8,651 nucleotides of DNA from JACJXF01 sp964349045 (GTDB lineage Bacteria; Bacteroidota; Bacteroidia; Bacteroidales; GCA-2748055), in assembly GCA_964349045.1 (NCBI GenBank), contig CAYGFI010000187.1:1-8651 (forward strand), read 5' to 3'. The position numbers and the translations under genes were made by a program. Positions 1-6,309 of this stretch are shown piece by piece. Under the pieces are notes generated by a model. It was not told the origin of the DNA. It saw nothing but the letters and a program-made list of their open reading frames with translations, and did no database searches. The first letter of the stretch is position 1. Every line of letters starts with the position of its first letter.

Positions 1-102
1 CCCTGGAGTGTGACGTATATTATTGAATATAAGGTTTTTATATTTCAGAGATTGGTAGATTTTTATTGCAAATGCTACATCTTCAGATTATTAGGTACTC
101 AG
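1..102. other. Left-edge non-coding stretch
   Basis: AT-rich DNA downstream of ispE. Five of the six frames are interrupted by early stops. The only open one is plus frame 1 (positions 1-111, ending in TGA), and its translation is rich in Tyr, Phe and Cys without a recognisable motif. It could be the last 36 codons of a plus-strand gene converging on ispE, but I cannot support that. No hairpin followed by a T-run was seen. Confidence 0.4.
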
Positions 103-921
103 CTATTTTGAATTGGGAGAGCTCCATATAAGATTTTTCTCTAATTCGTGAGGCATTCTGAAATCTTGTTCAAACAAACCGTAAATTGATGATCCGCTTC
201 CGCTCATTGATGCGTAAACTGCACCACATTCATATAGCTTGTCCTTCAGGTCTCGCAGAACCGGGTAGTACTCAAAAATACTTTTCTCAAAGTCATTTTT
301 CAGATTCTTTTTCCAGTTCCGGATATCAGTTTCAAGAATGGAAATGAGACTATTTTTATCAGGATCAGGAACAATACCGCGGTAAGCCTCGGCAGTTGAA
401 GCCGGGAAGCCAGGGAAAAATAAAAGTATTTTATAATTATCAATGTAATTTACTGCAGGAGCCAGTATTTCACCCTTTCCGGTAACCAGAGCAGGTAAAT
501 TTTCAATAAAAAAACTGCAATCGCTTCCCAATGCCGCGGCATAATTCCGCAATTCAGTCATACTGAGCCTAAGATCGAACATCTTGTTCAATCCCTTTAA
601 CATAAATGCTCCATCCGAGGATCCGCCACCCAGTCCGGCACCTGCTGGGATTATTTTGTGCAGGTGAATTTTCAACTGGGGCAGATTAAACCTTTCTTTC
701 AGCATCATGTAGGCTTTATAAACCAGGTTTTCTTTCATCTCCCCGGTAACCGGTATACCACTAAGCTTAAAAATTGTTTCTGTTTCACAGGAGGGTAAAA
801 ATTCCAGAATATCACAGAATTCTACAGGATGAATAAGGGTTTCAATGTTATGGTATTGATCCTTTCTTTTGGATAGGACATGAAGGCCCAGGTTTATTTT
901 GGCGTTGGGAAACAGGATCAT
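103..921 (-). CDS. ispE: 4-diphosphocytidyl-2-C-methyl-D-erythritol kinase (CDP-ME kinase)
   Basis: Cytosolic GHMP-family kinase that phosphorylates the 2-hydroxyl of CDP-methylerythritol with ATP, the fourth step of the MEP route to isopentenyl diphosphate. The 272-aa product is close to the usual family length and complete. The substrate-side motif NAKINLGLHV lies at residues 6-15, with the conserved Lys at 8. The GHMP phosphate-binding loop PAGAGLGGGSSDGA is at 92-105. The catalytic Asp is in LGSDCSFF (D134). The C-terminal GHMP motif MSGSGSSIYGLF is at 239-250. The ATG start places the NAKIN motif at the expected distance and has no Shine-Dalgarno sequence. The gene is divergent from dnaB across 191 bp. 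An AT-rich hairpin ends one base before the start codon (separate entry). No clear -7 element was found for this gene. Confidence 0.96.
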   Translation of the reverse strand: MILFPNAKINLGLHVLSKRKDQYHNIETLIHPVEFCDILEFLPSCETETIFKLSGIPVTGEMKENLVYKAYMMLKERFNLPQLKIHLHKIIPAGAGLGGGSSDGAFMLKGLNKMFDLRLSMTELRNYAAALGSDCSFFIENLPALVTGKGEILAPAVNYIDNYKILLFFPGFPASTAEAYRGIVPDPDKNSLISILETDIRNWKKNLKNDFEKSIFEYYPVLRDLKDKLYECGAVYASMSGSGSSIYGLFEQDFRMPHELEKNLIWSSPNSK

Positions 922-922
922 G

Positions 923-950
923 AAAACTGATTTTGTGTAAAATTAGTTTT
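923..950 (-). promoter_or_regulatory. Hairpin abutting the ispE start codon
   Basis: On the minus strand, AAAACTAATTTT and AAAATCAGTTTT face each other across a 4-base ACAC loop. Eleven of twelve positions pair, with one A-C mismatch. The 3' arm ends one base before the ispE ATG. In the mRNA this would fold the ribosome-binding region into a stem that is AT-rich and so probably temperature-sensitive. The structure is seen in the sequence. A regulatory role is inference. Confidence 0.45.
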
Positions 951-1079
951 TCGGATGGATTTTCGAAAGGAATTTTTTAATTTGGGATTATTTCATTTAT
1001 GGATTCATAATTTTGTCGTTTTATTACTTTTCCCTTTAAAACTTTACACACAAATAAGTAAAAATGGAAGTGTTTTTTC

Positions 1080-1087
1080 TACCTTTG
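1080..1087 (+). promoter_or_regulatory. Bacteroidetes -7 element for dnaB
   Basis: TACCTTTG matches the Bacteroidetes primary-sigma -7 consensus TAnnTTTG exactly and lies 25 bp before the dnaB ATG, so the leader would be about 20 bases. No convincing -33 TTTG is present at the usual 19-21 bp spacing. The same octamer precedes the DEAD-box gene. Confidence 0.65.
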
Positions 1088-1112
1088 AATTCTTATAAAA
1101 AGTGATCCCCCA

Positions 1113-2636
1113 ATGGCTGTCAAAAACTCAAGAAAAGAAACAGGTGTTGCTAAAGTAATACCGGAATATGGCCGGATCCCGCCACAGGCCATCGATCTGG
1201 AAGAAGCTGTTTTGGGCGCCATCATGCTTGAAAAGGACGCGGTAATTGCCGTTCTTGATATCCTTAAGCCTGAGAGTTTCTACAAAGAAGCCCATCAGAA
1301 AATGTACCAGGCTATAATTGACTTATCTACCCGACAAGAACCCATCGATATTCTTACCGTTACCGAAGAGCTTAAAAAGAGAGAACTCCTGAATGAAGTG
1401 GGGGGAGCTTTGTATATCACTCAGCTCACCAGCCGCATCGCCTCTGCTGCTCATCTCGAGTACCACGCCAGGATTGTTGCTCAAAAATTCATACAGCGCG
1501 AACTGATACGTGTTGCTTCGGAAATACAGGCAAAAGCTTATGACGAATCGAATGATGTTGACGAGCTTCTTGATTTCTCTGAGCGCCAGCTCTTCAGCAT
1601 TGCGGAAGGTAACATCAGAAAAGAAACCGCTAAGATCAACCTGCTTATCAAAGAAGCCATCCACCAGATCGAAGAAGCTTCTAAACGCGAGGATTCACTT
1701 AGTGGCGTTCCATCAGGATTCACCAAACTAGACAGAATAACTTCGGGCTGGCAGCGATCCGACCTGATTATTATCGCTGCGCGTCCTTCGATGGGAAAAA
1801 CAGCCTTTGTACTTGCAATGGCACGCAATATGGCTGTCGAACATAAACGACCTGTTGCAATGTTTTCGCTTGAAATGTCATCCATACAATTGGTAAACAG
1901 GCTTATTGTAGCTGAAACGGAATTACCTTCCGACAGAATCCGCAATGGCCGGCTCGAACAATACGAGTGGGAACAACTGGAATACAGAATTAAAGGTCTT
2001 ATTGAAGCTCCAATTTTTATCGACGACACACCTGCAATTACTATTTATGAGATCAGGGCCAAATGCCGTCGACTGAAAAATCTCTATGATATCCAGGTTA
2101 TTATTATCGACTATCTGCAGCTGATGAGCGGTCCGGGCGATTCAAAAGGTAACCGCGAACAGGAAGTCAGTAACATTTCACGTGCGCTAAAGGGAATTGC
2201 AAAAGAGCTGAACGTCCCTATTATCGCGCTCTCTCAGCTTAACCGGAGCGTTGAATTACGCTCGGGTTCCAAGCGACCGCAGCTTTCCGACCTCAGGGAA
2301 TCGGGAGCTATAGAACAGGATGCCGATATTGTCTGTTTCATACACCGGCCTGAAAAATATGGTCTGGATGTAGATGACGATGGAAATTCTACCAGGGGTA
2401 TCGCTGAGATCATCGTGGCCAAGCACAGGAATGGCGCCATAGGTAATGTCAGCTTACGTTTCCGTGAAGAATTTGCCAAATTTACCGACTTCGACGAAGT
2501 CAGTCCCGTTTTCGAAGAGGAACAGGGAAAACCTGCTGTAACTTTCGGATCTAAAATGAATGAGGATTTTAAAAAGGGAAGGGATAAATCATTTGATATG
2601 GGTCAGAATTCAGGATTTGAGGATCATCCGTTTTAG
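1113..2636 (+). CDS. dnaB: Replicative DNA helicase DnaB
   Basis: Hexameric 5'-3' helicase that unwinds DNA at the replication fork and recruits primase. The 507-aa product is complete. An N-terminal collar domain (about residues 22-125) starts with RIPPQAIDLEEAVLGAIM, followed by a linker helix region. A RecA-like motor domain runs from about 196 to 460. Visible motifs are Walker A ARPSMGKT (223-230, Lys229), Walker B IIDYLQLM (331-338, Asp333), SQLNRSVELR (374-383), the RESGAIEQDAD segment (395-405) and KHRNG (437-441). No intein interrupts the motor domain. The ATG is preceded by a -7 element and no Shine-Dalgarno sequence. The C-terminal 45 residues are a low-complexity charged tail ending GFEDHPF, which resembles the acidic Pro-Phe tip of SSB. 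The gene is divergent from ispE and convergent with the HAD gene 25 bp away. Confidence 0.97.
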   Translation: MAVKNSRKETGVAKVIPEYGRIPPQAIDLEEAVLGAIMLEKDAVIAVLDILKPESFYKEAHQKMYQAIIDLSTRQEPIDILTVTEELKKRELLNEVGGALYITQLTSRIASAAHLEYHARIVAQKFIQRELIRVASEIQAKAYDESNDVDELLDFSERQLFSIAEGNIRKETAKINLLIKEAIHQIEEASKREDSLSGVPSGFTKLDRITSGWQRSDLIIIAARPSMGKTAFVLAMARNMAVEHKRPVAMFSLEMSSIQLVNRLIVAETELPSDRIRNGRLEQYEWEQLEYRIKGLIEAPIFIDDTPAITIYEIRAKCRRLKNLYDIQVIIIDYLQLMSGPGDSKGNREQEVSNISRALKGIAKELNVPIIALSQLNRSVELRSGSKRPQLSDLRESGAIEQDADIVCFIHRPEKYGLDVDDDGNSTRGIAEIIVAKHRNGAIGNVSLRFREEFAKFTDFDEVSPVFEEEQGKPAVTFGSKMNEDFKKGRDKSFDMGQNSGFEDHPF

Positions 2637-2638
2637 AA

Positions 2639-2656
2639 AATATAGAATTCTATATT
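2639..2656. terminator. 18-bp perfect palindrome between convergent genes
   Basis: AATATAGAATTCTATATT is its own reverse complement. It lies in the 25-bp gap between the dnaB stop (2634-2636) and the HAD stop (2662-2664). As RNA it gives a 7-bp stem with an AATT loop in both directions. On the minus strand it runs into a short T-rich stretch (ATTTTCT), so it could act as a weak terminator for the HAD gene. There is no T-run on the plus side. The AT-rich stem makes a strong intrinsic terminator unlikely, and a protein-binding site is the alternative. Confidence 0.4.
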
Positions 2657-2661
2657 CTGCC

Positions 2662-3393
2662 TCATAAAAAGTTCTTTAATTCAATCAGCGATTCAATTGT
2701 AAAAGTTGGCTTTGCTTCGGTAATGAGTTTATCAGGATTAAAAAAAACCTGGTCAATCCCACAGTTCTTTGCTCCCAGGATATCCACCTCAATGTCATCA
2801 CCAATCATCAGGCATTCCTCTTTCCTGCCATTCACAGATGACATGGCCCATTGAAATATTTTAGGATGAGGTTTGTTATACCCGATGGTTTCAGAGGTAA
2901 AAACAGCATGGAAATATTTCGATAAATTACAGTTCTTCATTTTACTGAATTGCGTCTCCCGGAATCCGTTTGTTAAGATATATAACGGATATTTTTCTTG
3001 CAGGTAAATAAGAATTTCATGTGTAAATGGAAAAAGAATAGTTTTTTCCGTACTCAGATGAAGATAATCCTCTCCGATCGTCCTTGCCAGTTCCTTGTTA
3101 TCCACTTTGGCATCCTGCAGAGTCAGGTCGAAACGTAGCGAACGCAGCAATTCTTTTTTAATATTTCCCTGGCGGTAACGGTCCCATAGCAATTCATTGT
3201 GTTTATGATAACCCTGAATAAAGGGCTCACAGGATTCATAATATTTCCCCAATTCATGTTTTTCGAAAACGTCAGTTAGCGCTGCACGGGAATTGGCGTC
3301 AAAATCCCAAAGGGTTCGATCGAGATCGAAGAAGATATGTTTGTAAGCTTTCAAATCCTGTTTTTTTACAAATGTAAATTTTAATCGATGCAT
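2662..3393 (-). CDS. HAD-superfamily hydrolase, YjjG-like nucleotidase/phosphatase
   Basis: Cytosolic HAD phosphohydrolase. YjjG relatives dephosphorylate pyrimidine and non-canonical nucleoside monophosphates, but the substrate here is inferred. All four HAD motifs are present, numbered from the ATG at 3391-3393: FFDLDRT with nucleophile Asp23 and Asp25, ILTNGF with Thr141, YNKPHPKIF with Lys174, and MIGDDIEVDI with Asp199 and Asp200. A helical cap lies between motifs I and II, about residues 35-115. The start is uncertain. The frame also opens at a TTG ending at 3408. A TTG at 3352-3354 gives MKAYKHIFFDLDRT, the spacing usual for this family, and a -7 promoter element (3369-3376) lies upstream of that codon but inside the longer versions. 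From the ATG the product is 243 aa. The gene is divergent from the DEAD-box helicase and convergent with dnaB. Confidence 0.9.
   Translation of the reverse strand: MHRLKFTFVKKQDLKAYKHIFFDLDRTLWDFDANSRAALTDVFEKHELGKYYESCEPFIQGYHKHNELLWDRYRQGNIKKELLRSLRFDLTLQDAKVDNKELARTIGEDYLHLSTEKTILFPFTHEILIYLQEKYPLYILTNGFRETQFSKMKNCNLSKYFHAVFTSETIGYNKPHPKIFQWAMSSVNGRKEECLMIGDDIEVDILGAKNCGIDQVFFNPDKLITEAKPTFTIESLIELKNFL
3369..3376 (-). promoter_or_regulatory. -7 element inside the 5' end of the HAD reading frame
   Basis: On the minus strand this reads TACATTTG, a perfect TAnnTTTG. A TTG at 3401-3399 lies 22 bp upstream, close to the -33 spacing. A perfect 10-bp palindrome, CGATGCATCG (3386-3395), sits in the spacer. 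If this is the real promoter, translation must start downstream, most likely at the TTG at 3352-3354, with a leader of only about 10 bases. Confidence 0.45.
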
Positions 3394-3495
3394 CGGTGCA
3401 AGGTGCAAATAAAAAAACAGCGATTCCCATAAGCTTTCGCGTCAATGCACTTCAATCGTTTATTCATTTCATCTGTATATAATTTATTTTTAATG

Positions 3496-3570
3496 GTCAG
3501 ATGGAACCCACATTAAGAGTTTTTATTCATTTGTGTATGCGTTTCTCGAAACATGTGGGTTTCATCAGAC
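3496..3570. repeat. 75-bp element with 17-bp terminal inverted repeats
   Basis: The left arm GTCAGATGGAACCCACA (3496-3512) and right arm TGTGGGTTTCATCAGAC (3554-3570) are reverse complements at 15 of 17 positions, separated by 41 bases. The spacer contains a second small dyad, GTTTC-TC-GAAAC (3541-3552). No T-run follows on either strand and no target-site duplication is evident. It lies between the HAD and DEAD genes, just upstream of the DEAD-box -7 element. It could be an extragenic palindromic or MITE-like unit, or an operator. Confidence 0.5.
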
Positions 3571-3582
3571 TCAAAAAAAGCC

Positions 3583-3590
3583 TACCTTTG
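3583..3590 (+). promoter_or_regulatory. Promoter of the DEAD-box helicase gene
   Basis: TACCTTTG matches TAnnTTTG exactly and is identical to the dnaB -7 element. A TTTC at 3560-3563, one base off the -33 TTTG, lies 19 bp upstream, the consensus spacing. That -33 sits inside the right arm of the 17-bp inverted repeat. The transcript would have a leader of roughly 90-115 bases, long for this window. Confidence 0.65.
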
Positions 3591-3628
3591 CCTTTTATTA
3601 AAAAACTCCTGAAATAATATAGAGGGAA

Positions 3629-3660
3629 TACCTGTAATCATTTGTCAGGTAATAATTACA
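3629..3660 (+). promoter_or_regulatory. Leader with two overlapping hairpins upstream of the DEAD gene
   Basis: TACCTG (3629-3634) pairs with CAGGTA (3646-3651) over an 11-base loop. TGTAAT (3633-3638) pairs with ATTACA (3655-3660). The two stems share bases 3633-3634, so in these full forms they exclude each other. DEAD-box helicase mRNAs are often controlled through structured leaders, for example in cold shock, but these stems are only 6 bp and function is speculative. Confidence 0.25.
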
Positions 3661-3685
3661 CAAGTAACAATAAGGCATATTTGAA

Positions 3686-4846
3686 TTGATAAATCAAACA
3701 ATAGAAACAGTGTCAGAATTCGGACAATTTAATTTCAGAGATGAAGTATTTCAGGGGATAGATGCCATGGGCTACGATAAGCCTACTCCCATTCAGCTTC
3801 AGGCAATTCCTGCCATAATGGAAGGCAAAGATGTACTCGGCTGCGCTCAAACAGGCACAGGTAAAACGGCAGCATTCCTATTACCTATTCTTAACCGTCT
3901 TTGCGATAAAAGTGTTGACGGGAAGAAAATTTATGCTATGATTATAGTGCCAACCCGGGAGTTGGCATTGCAGATCGACCAACAGCTTGAAGGATTCGGA
4001 TACTTTATGAACCTTAGCTTTATTTCGGTTTACGGGGGAGGGGATTCTGCCACCTGGGATCAACAAAGGACGGCTTTGGTTATGGGAGCAGAGATAGTGA
4101 TTGCAACGCCGGGCCGGCTTCTTTCGCATCTGGGTCTGGGCTATGTAGACCTATCGCATCTCGAATACCTTATTCTGGATGAGGCCGACCGAATGCTCGA
4201 CATGGGATTTTATGATGATATTATGACTATAATTAAGCTTATGCCTAAAAAACGACAGACTCTGCTTTTCTCTGCTACCATGCCTCCTCGCATGCGTACC
4301 CTGGCTAAAACAATATTGACAAACCCTTTACAAATCGACATTGCTGCTTCAAGACCCGCAGACGGCGCTATACAGGGTGTGTATATGCTTGAAGAACATC
4401 AGAAACTGGATAAGATTGTGGAATTGTTCTCTAAAGATGATATTTCGGGAGCTATAATTTTCGCATCCTCAAAAATCCGGGTAAAAGAAATCAACACTGC
4501 ATTGAAAAAACTCAAACTTAACGTGGCGGCTATCCATTCCGATCTCGACCAGAAGGAGAGAGAACTCGTGATGCGCGACTTCAAAAACCGAAAGCTTCAG
4601 ATTCTTGTAGCGACGAATATTATTTCCCGGGGGATAGATGTGGAAGGACTTGATCTGATCATAAACTATGACGTCCCCCGCGATCCGGAAGATTATATTC
4701 ACCGGATAGGCCGCACCGCTCGTGCTGACAAATCAGGAGTAGCGTTAACATTTGTAAGCAGAAAAGATGCTCCGAACCTGAAAAAGATTGAGAGATTTCT
4801 GGGGAATACGATTTTTAAGATACCATCCGGCCACCAGGGAGGATGA
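3686..4846 (+). CDS. DEAD-box ATP-dependent RNA helicase (RhlE-like)
   Basis: Cytosolic RNA helicase, probably acting in ribosome assembly, mRNA turnover or cold adaptation. The two-domain core is complete. Visible are the Q motif around GYDKPTPIQ (Gln37), motif I AQTGTGKT (54-61), Ia PTRELALQ (89-96), Ib TPGR (141-144), II DEAD (165-168), III SAT (196-198), V ATNIISRGID (309-318) and VI HRIGRTAR (339-346). Motif V has Asn where Asp is common. The 386-aa version ends about 40 residues after motif VI and lacks the long basic tail typical of RhlE proteins. There is no ATG at the 5' end. The frame opens at TTG 3686 after an in-frame TAA at 3671. A GTG at 3710 gives MSEFGQFNF, a start closer to what I expect for relatives (378 aa). 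The assignment to the RhlE group is by overall resemblance only. Confidence 0.93.
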   Translation: MINQTIETVSEFGQFNFRDEVFQGIDAMGYDKPTPIQLQAIPAIMEGKDVLGCAQTGTGKTAAFLLPILNRLCDKSVDGKKIYAMIIVPTRELALQIDQQLEGFGYFMNLSFISVYGGGDSATWDQQRTALVMGAEIVIATPGRLLSHLGLGYVDLSHLEYLILDEADRMLDMGFYDDIMTIIKLMPKKRQTLLFSATMPPRMRTLAKTILTNPLQIDIAASRPADGAIQGVYMLEEHQKLDKIVELFSKDDISGAIIFASSKIRVKEINTALKKLKLNVAAIHSDLDQKERELVMRDFKNRKLQILVATNIISRGIDVEGLDLIINYDVPRDPEDYIHRIGRTARADKSGVALTFVSRKDAPNLKKIERFLGNTIFKIPSGHQGG

Positions 4847-4876
4847 GTTAAGCGCAAGTGTGAAAAGGCACAAAGG

Positions 4877-4900
4877 AAACGTAATTTTATATTTGCGTTT
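4877..4900 (+). terminator. Weak hairpin downstream of the DEAD gene
   Basis: AAACGTAA (4877-4884) pairs with TTGCGTTT (4893-4900) through an 8-base loop, with one G-U pair. The right arm runs into TTTT, and the stem begins about 30 bp after the DEAD stop codon. It might end that transcript. It overlaps the predicted -7 element of the next gene, which makes both calls tentative. A wider dyad, GCGCAA (4852-4857) and TTGCGC (4911-4916), encloses it. Confidence 0.3.
4888..4895 (+). promoter_or_regulatory. Possible -7 element for rmuC
   Basis: TATATTTG fits TAnnTTTG exactly and lies 72-79 bp upstream of the rmuC ATG. No -33 TTTG is seen at the right spacing, and the site lies within AT-rich DNA, so chance is a fair alternative. 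Confidence 0.35.
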
Positions 4901-4966
4901 TAACATTGCTTTGCGCCCTTACCCTTAATTCGTATATTAGTTGTCATAACTTATACAATTTACCCA

Positions 4967-6298
4967 ATGGATTTCCTTGAATTATTTATCGGTATTGCAA
5001 TCGGACTTTCTGTTGGCTTGATCATAATCAGGATTCTGCAGAGAAACAGGACCATTATCAACATTGAACGTGAGAAGTCATTGAATTTACAGTTCCAGGA
5101 AACCAAAGAATCCCTCAAATCCAAGGAAAATCAGCTTCTAAATCTTACCGGTGAATTGTCATCCTTTAAAAACGAAAATAAAAATCTGGAGGAAAAACTG
5201 CTGGCTCAGAAAGAAGAAATAATACTTCTGTATGAGAAAATGAACCGGGAGTTTAAAAATCTTGCCAATGAAATTCTTGAGGAAAAAACAAAGAAATTTA
5301 CACAGCAGAATAAAGAAAACATCGACTCTATTCTGAAGCCTCTTTCAGAAAAGATTAAGGATTTTGAAAGGAAAGTTGAAAATGCATATGTTGAAGAAAC
5401 CAAGCAAAGGTTTTCACTGAAGGAAGAAGTAAAAAAACTGGCCGATCTCAATCTTAAAGTAAGTGAAGAAACCAAAAACCTCACCCGCGCACTGAAAGGT
5501 GAAAGCAAAACCCAGGGAAACTGGGGAGAGATGATTCTTGAAAGCATTTTGGATAAATCAGGATTAGTAAAGGACAGACAATACTTCGTGCAGCAAAACC
5601 TGAAAGACGAAGAAGGAAAAAGCCAACGACCCGATGTGGTTGTGGAATACCCGGGTGAAAGATACGTGATCATCGATTCCAAGGTTTCTTTGACAGCCTA
5701 TGAGCGTTATTTCACTTCCGAAGACAAACCCGAGCAGGAAAGACATATATCGGACCATGTAACTTCACTGAAAAATCATATCCTCTCTTTGAGTAAGAAA
5801 AACTATCAGGAACTGTATGACGTTAAAACTCTCGACTTTGTAATGCTTTTTATGCCGGTTGAGCCTGCCTATCTGGTTGCAATTGAAAAGGATCCGGAAT
5901 TATGGAACTTTGCTTACGAGAGAAGAATTCTGCTAATGAGTCCTACCAACCTGATAGCTGCCTTGAAAATGATTTCAAGTCTATGGCGACAAGAGTCCCA
6001 GAACCGGAATGCACGTGAGATTGCAAAGAAAAGCGGTGAACTTCTCGATAAATTCTATAGCTTACTCGACGATCTTGTGGATGTAGGAAATAAATTGAAA
6101 TCGACCCAGAAATCGTATGACGATTCGATTAACAAATTACATACAGGAAAAGGGAATCTGTTGAAAAGGGCAAAGGACATTGAACAACTGGGGGCCAGGC
6201 CATTAAAATCAGCGCCAAGGCAGCTTATCGGAGAGAAAGATTCAGAGGAAGAGAATGAGACGCGAAGCGAAATTGAAAGAGAAGCAAATTCAGATTAA
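4967..6298 (+). CDS. rmuC: RmuC-family DNA recombination protein (PD-(D/E)XK nuclease-like)
   Basis: RmuC proteins are predicted membrane-anchored nucleases. In E. coli, loss of RmuC raises inversion at short inverted repeats. The 443-aa product shows the family layout: an N-terminal hydrophobic anchor (about residues 5-24, FIGIAIGLSVGLIIIRIL), a charged coiled coil (about 30-175), then the conserved core. Core landmarks are GNWGEMILESIL (184-195), RPDVVVEYPG (221-230) and IIDSKVSLTAYERY (235-248), giving putative catalytic Asp223, Asp237 and Lys239. FMPVEPAYLVAIEKDPELW (295-313) and LLMSPTNLIAALK (322-334) follow. The tail is acidic and low in complexity. The ATG start directly precedes the anchor and no Shine-Dalgarno sequence is visible. 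The gene stands alone, 120 bp after the DEAD gene, and ends 14 bp from a convergent gene. Confidence 0.94.
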   Translation: MDFLELFIGIAIGLSVGLIIIRILQRNRTIINIEREKSLNLQFQETKESLKSKENQLLNLTGELSSFKNENKNLEEKLLAQKEEIILLYEKMNREFKNLANEILEEKTKKFTQQNKENIDSILKPLSEKIKDFERKVENAYVEETKQRFSLKEEVKKLADLNLKVSEETKNLTRALKGESKTQGNWGEMILESILDKSGLVKDRQYFVQQNLKDEEGKSQRPDVVVEYPGERYVIIDSKVSLTAYERYFTSEDKPEQERHISDHVTSLKNHILSLSKKNYQELYDVKTLDFVMLFMPVEPAYLVAIEKDPELWNFAYERRILLMSPTNLIAALKMISSLWRQESQNRNAREIAKKSGELLDKFYSLLDDLVDVGNKLKSTQKSYDDSINKLHTGKGNLLKRAKDIEQLGARPLKSAPRQLIGEKDSEEENETRSEIEREANSD

Positions 6299-6309
6299 AT
6301 GGTACTGGT

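Noticed and set aside
1..111. Open plus-strand frame at the left edge, possibly the end of another gene
   Set aside because: Only 36 codons, no motif, unusual Tyr/Phe/Cys content, and it would overlap the end of ispE; not enough to call a partial gene.
1323..2479. Several open frames within dnaB, three antisense (1323-1664, 1538-2029, 2234-2479) and one in another plus frame (1510-1731)
   Set aside because: They lie inside an unmistakable dnaB, are low in complexity with no family motif, and are explained as shadows of its codon pattern.
3881..4702. Antisense open frames within the DEAD-box gene
   Set aside because: The sense strand encodes all helicase motifs; the antisense translations show no domain or plausible start context.
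5206..5758. Two antisense open frames within rmuC
   Set aside because: Their Ser/Phe-rich composition is the mirror of the Lys/Glu-rich coiled coil on the coding strand.
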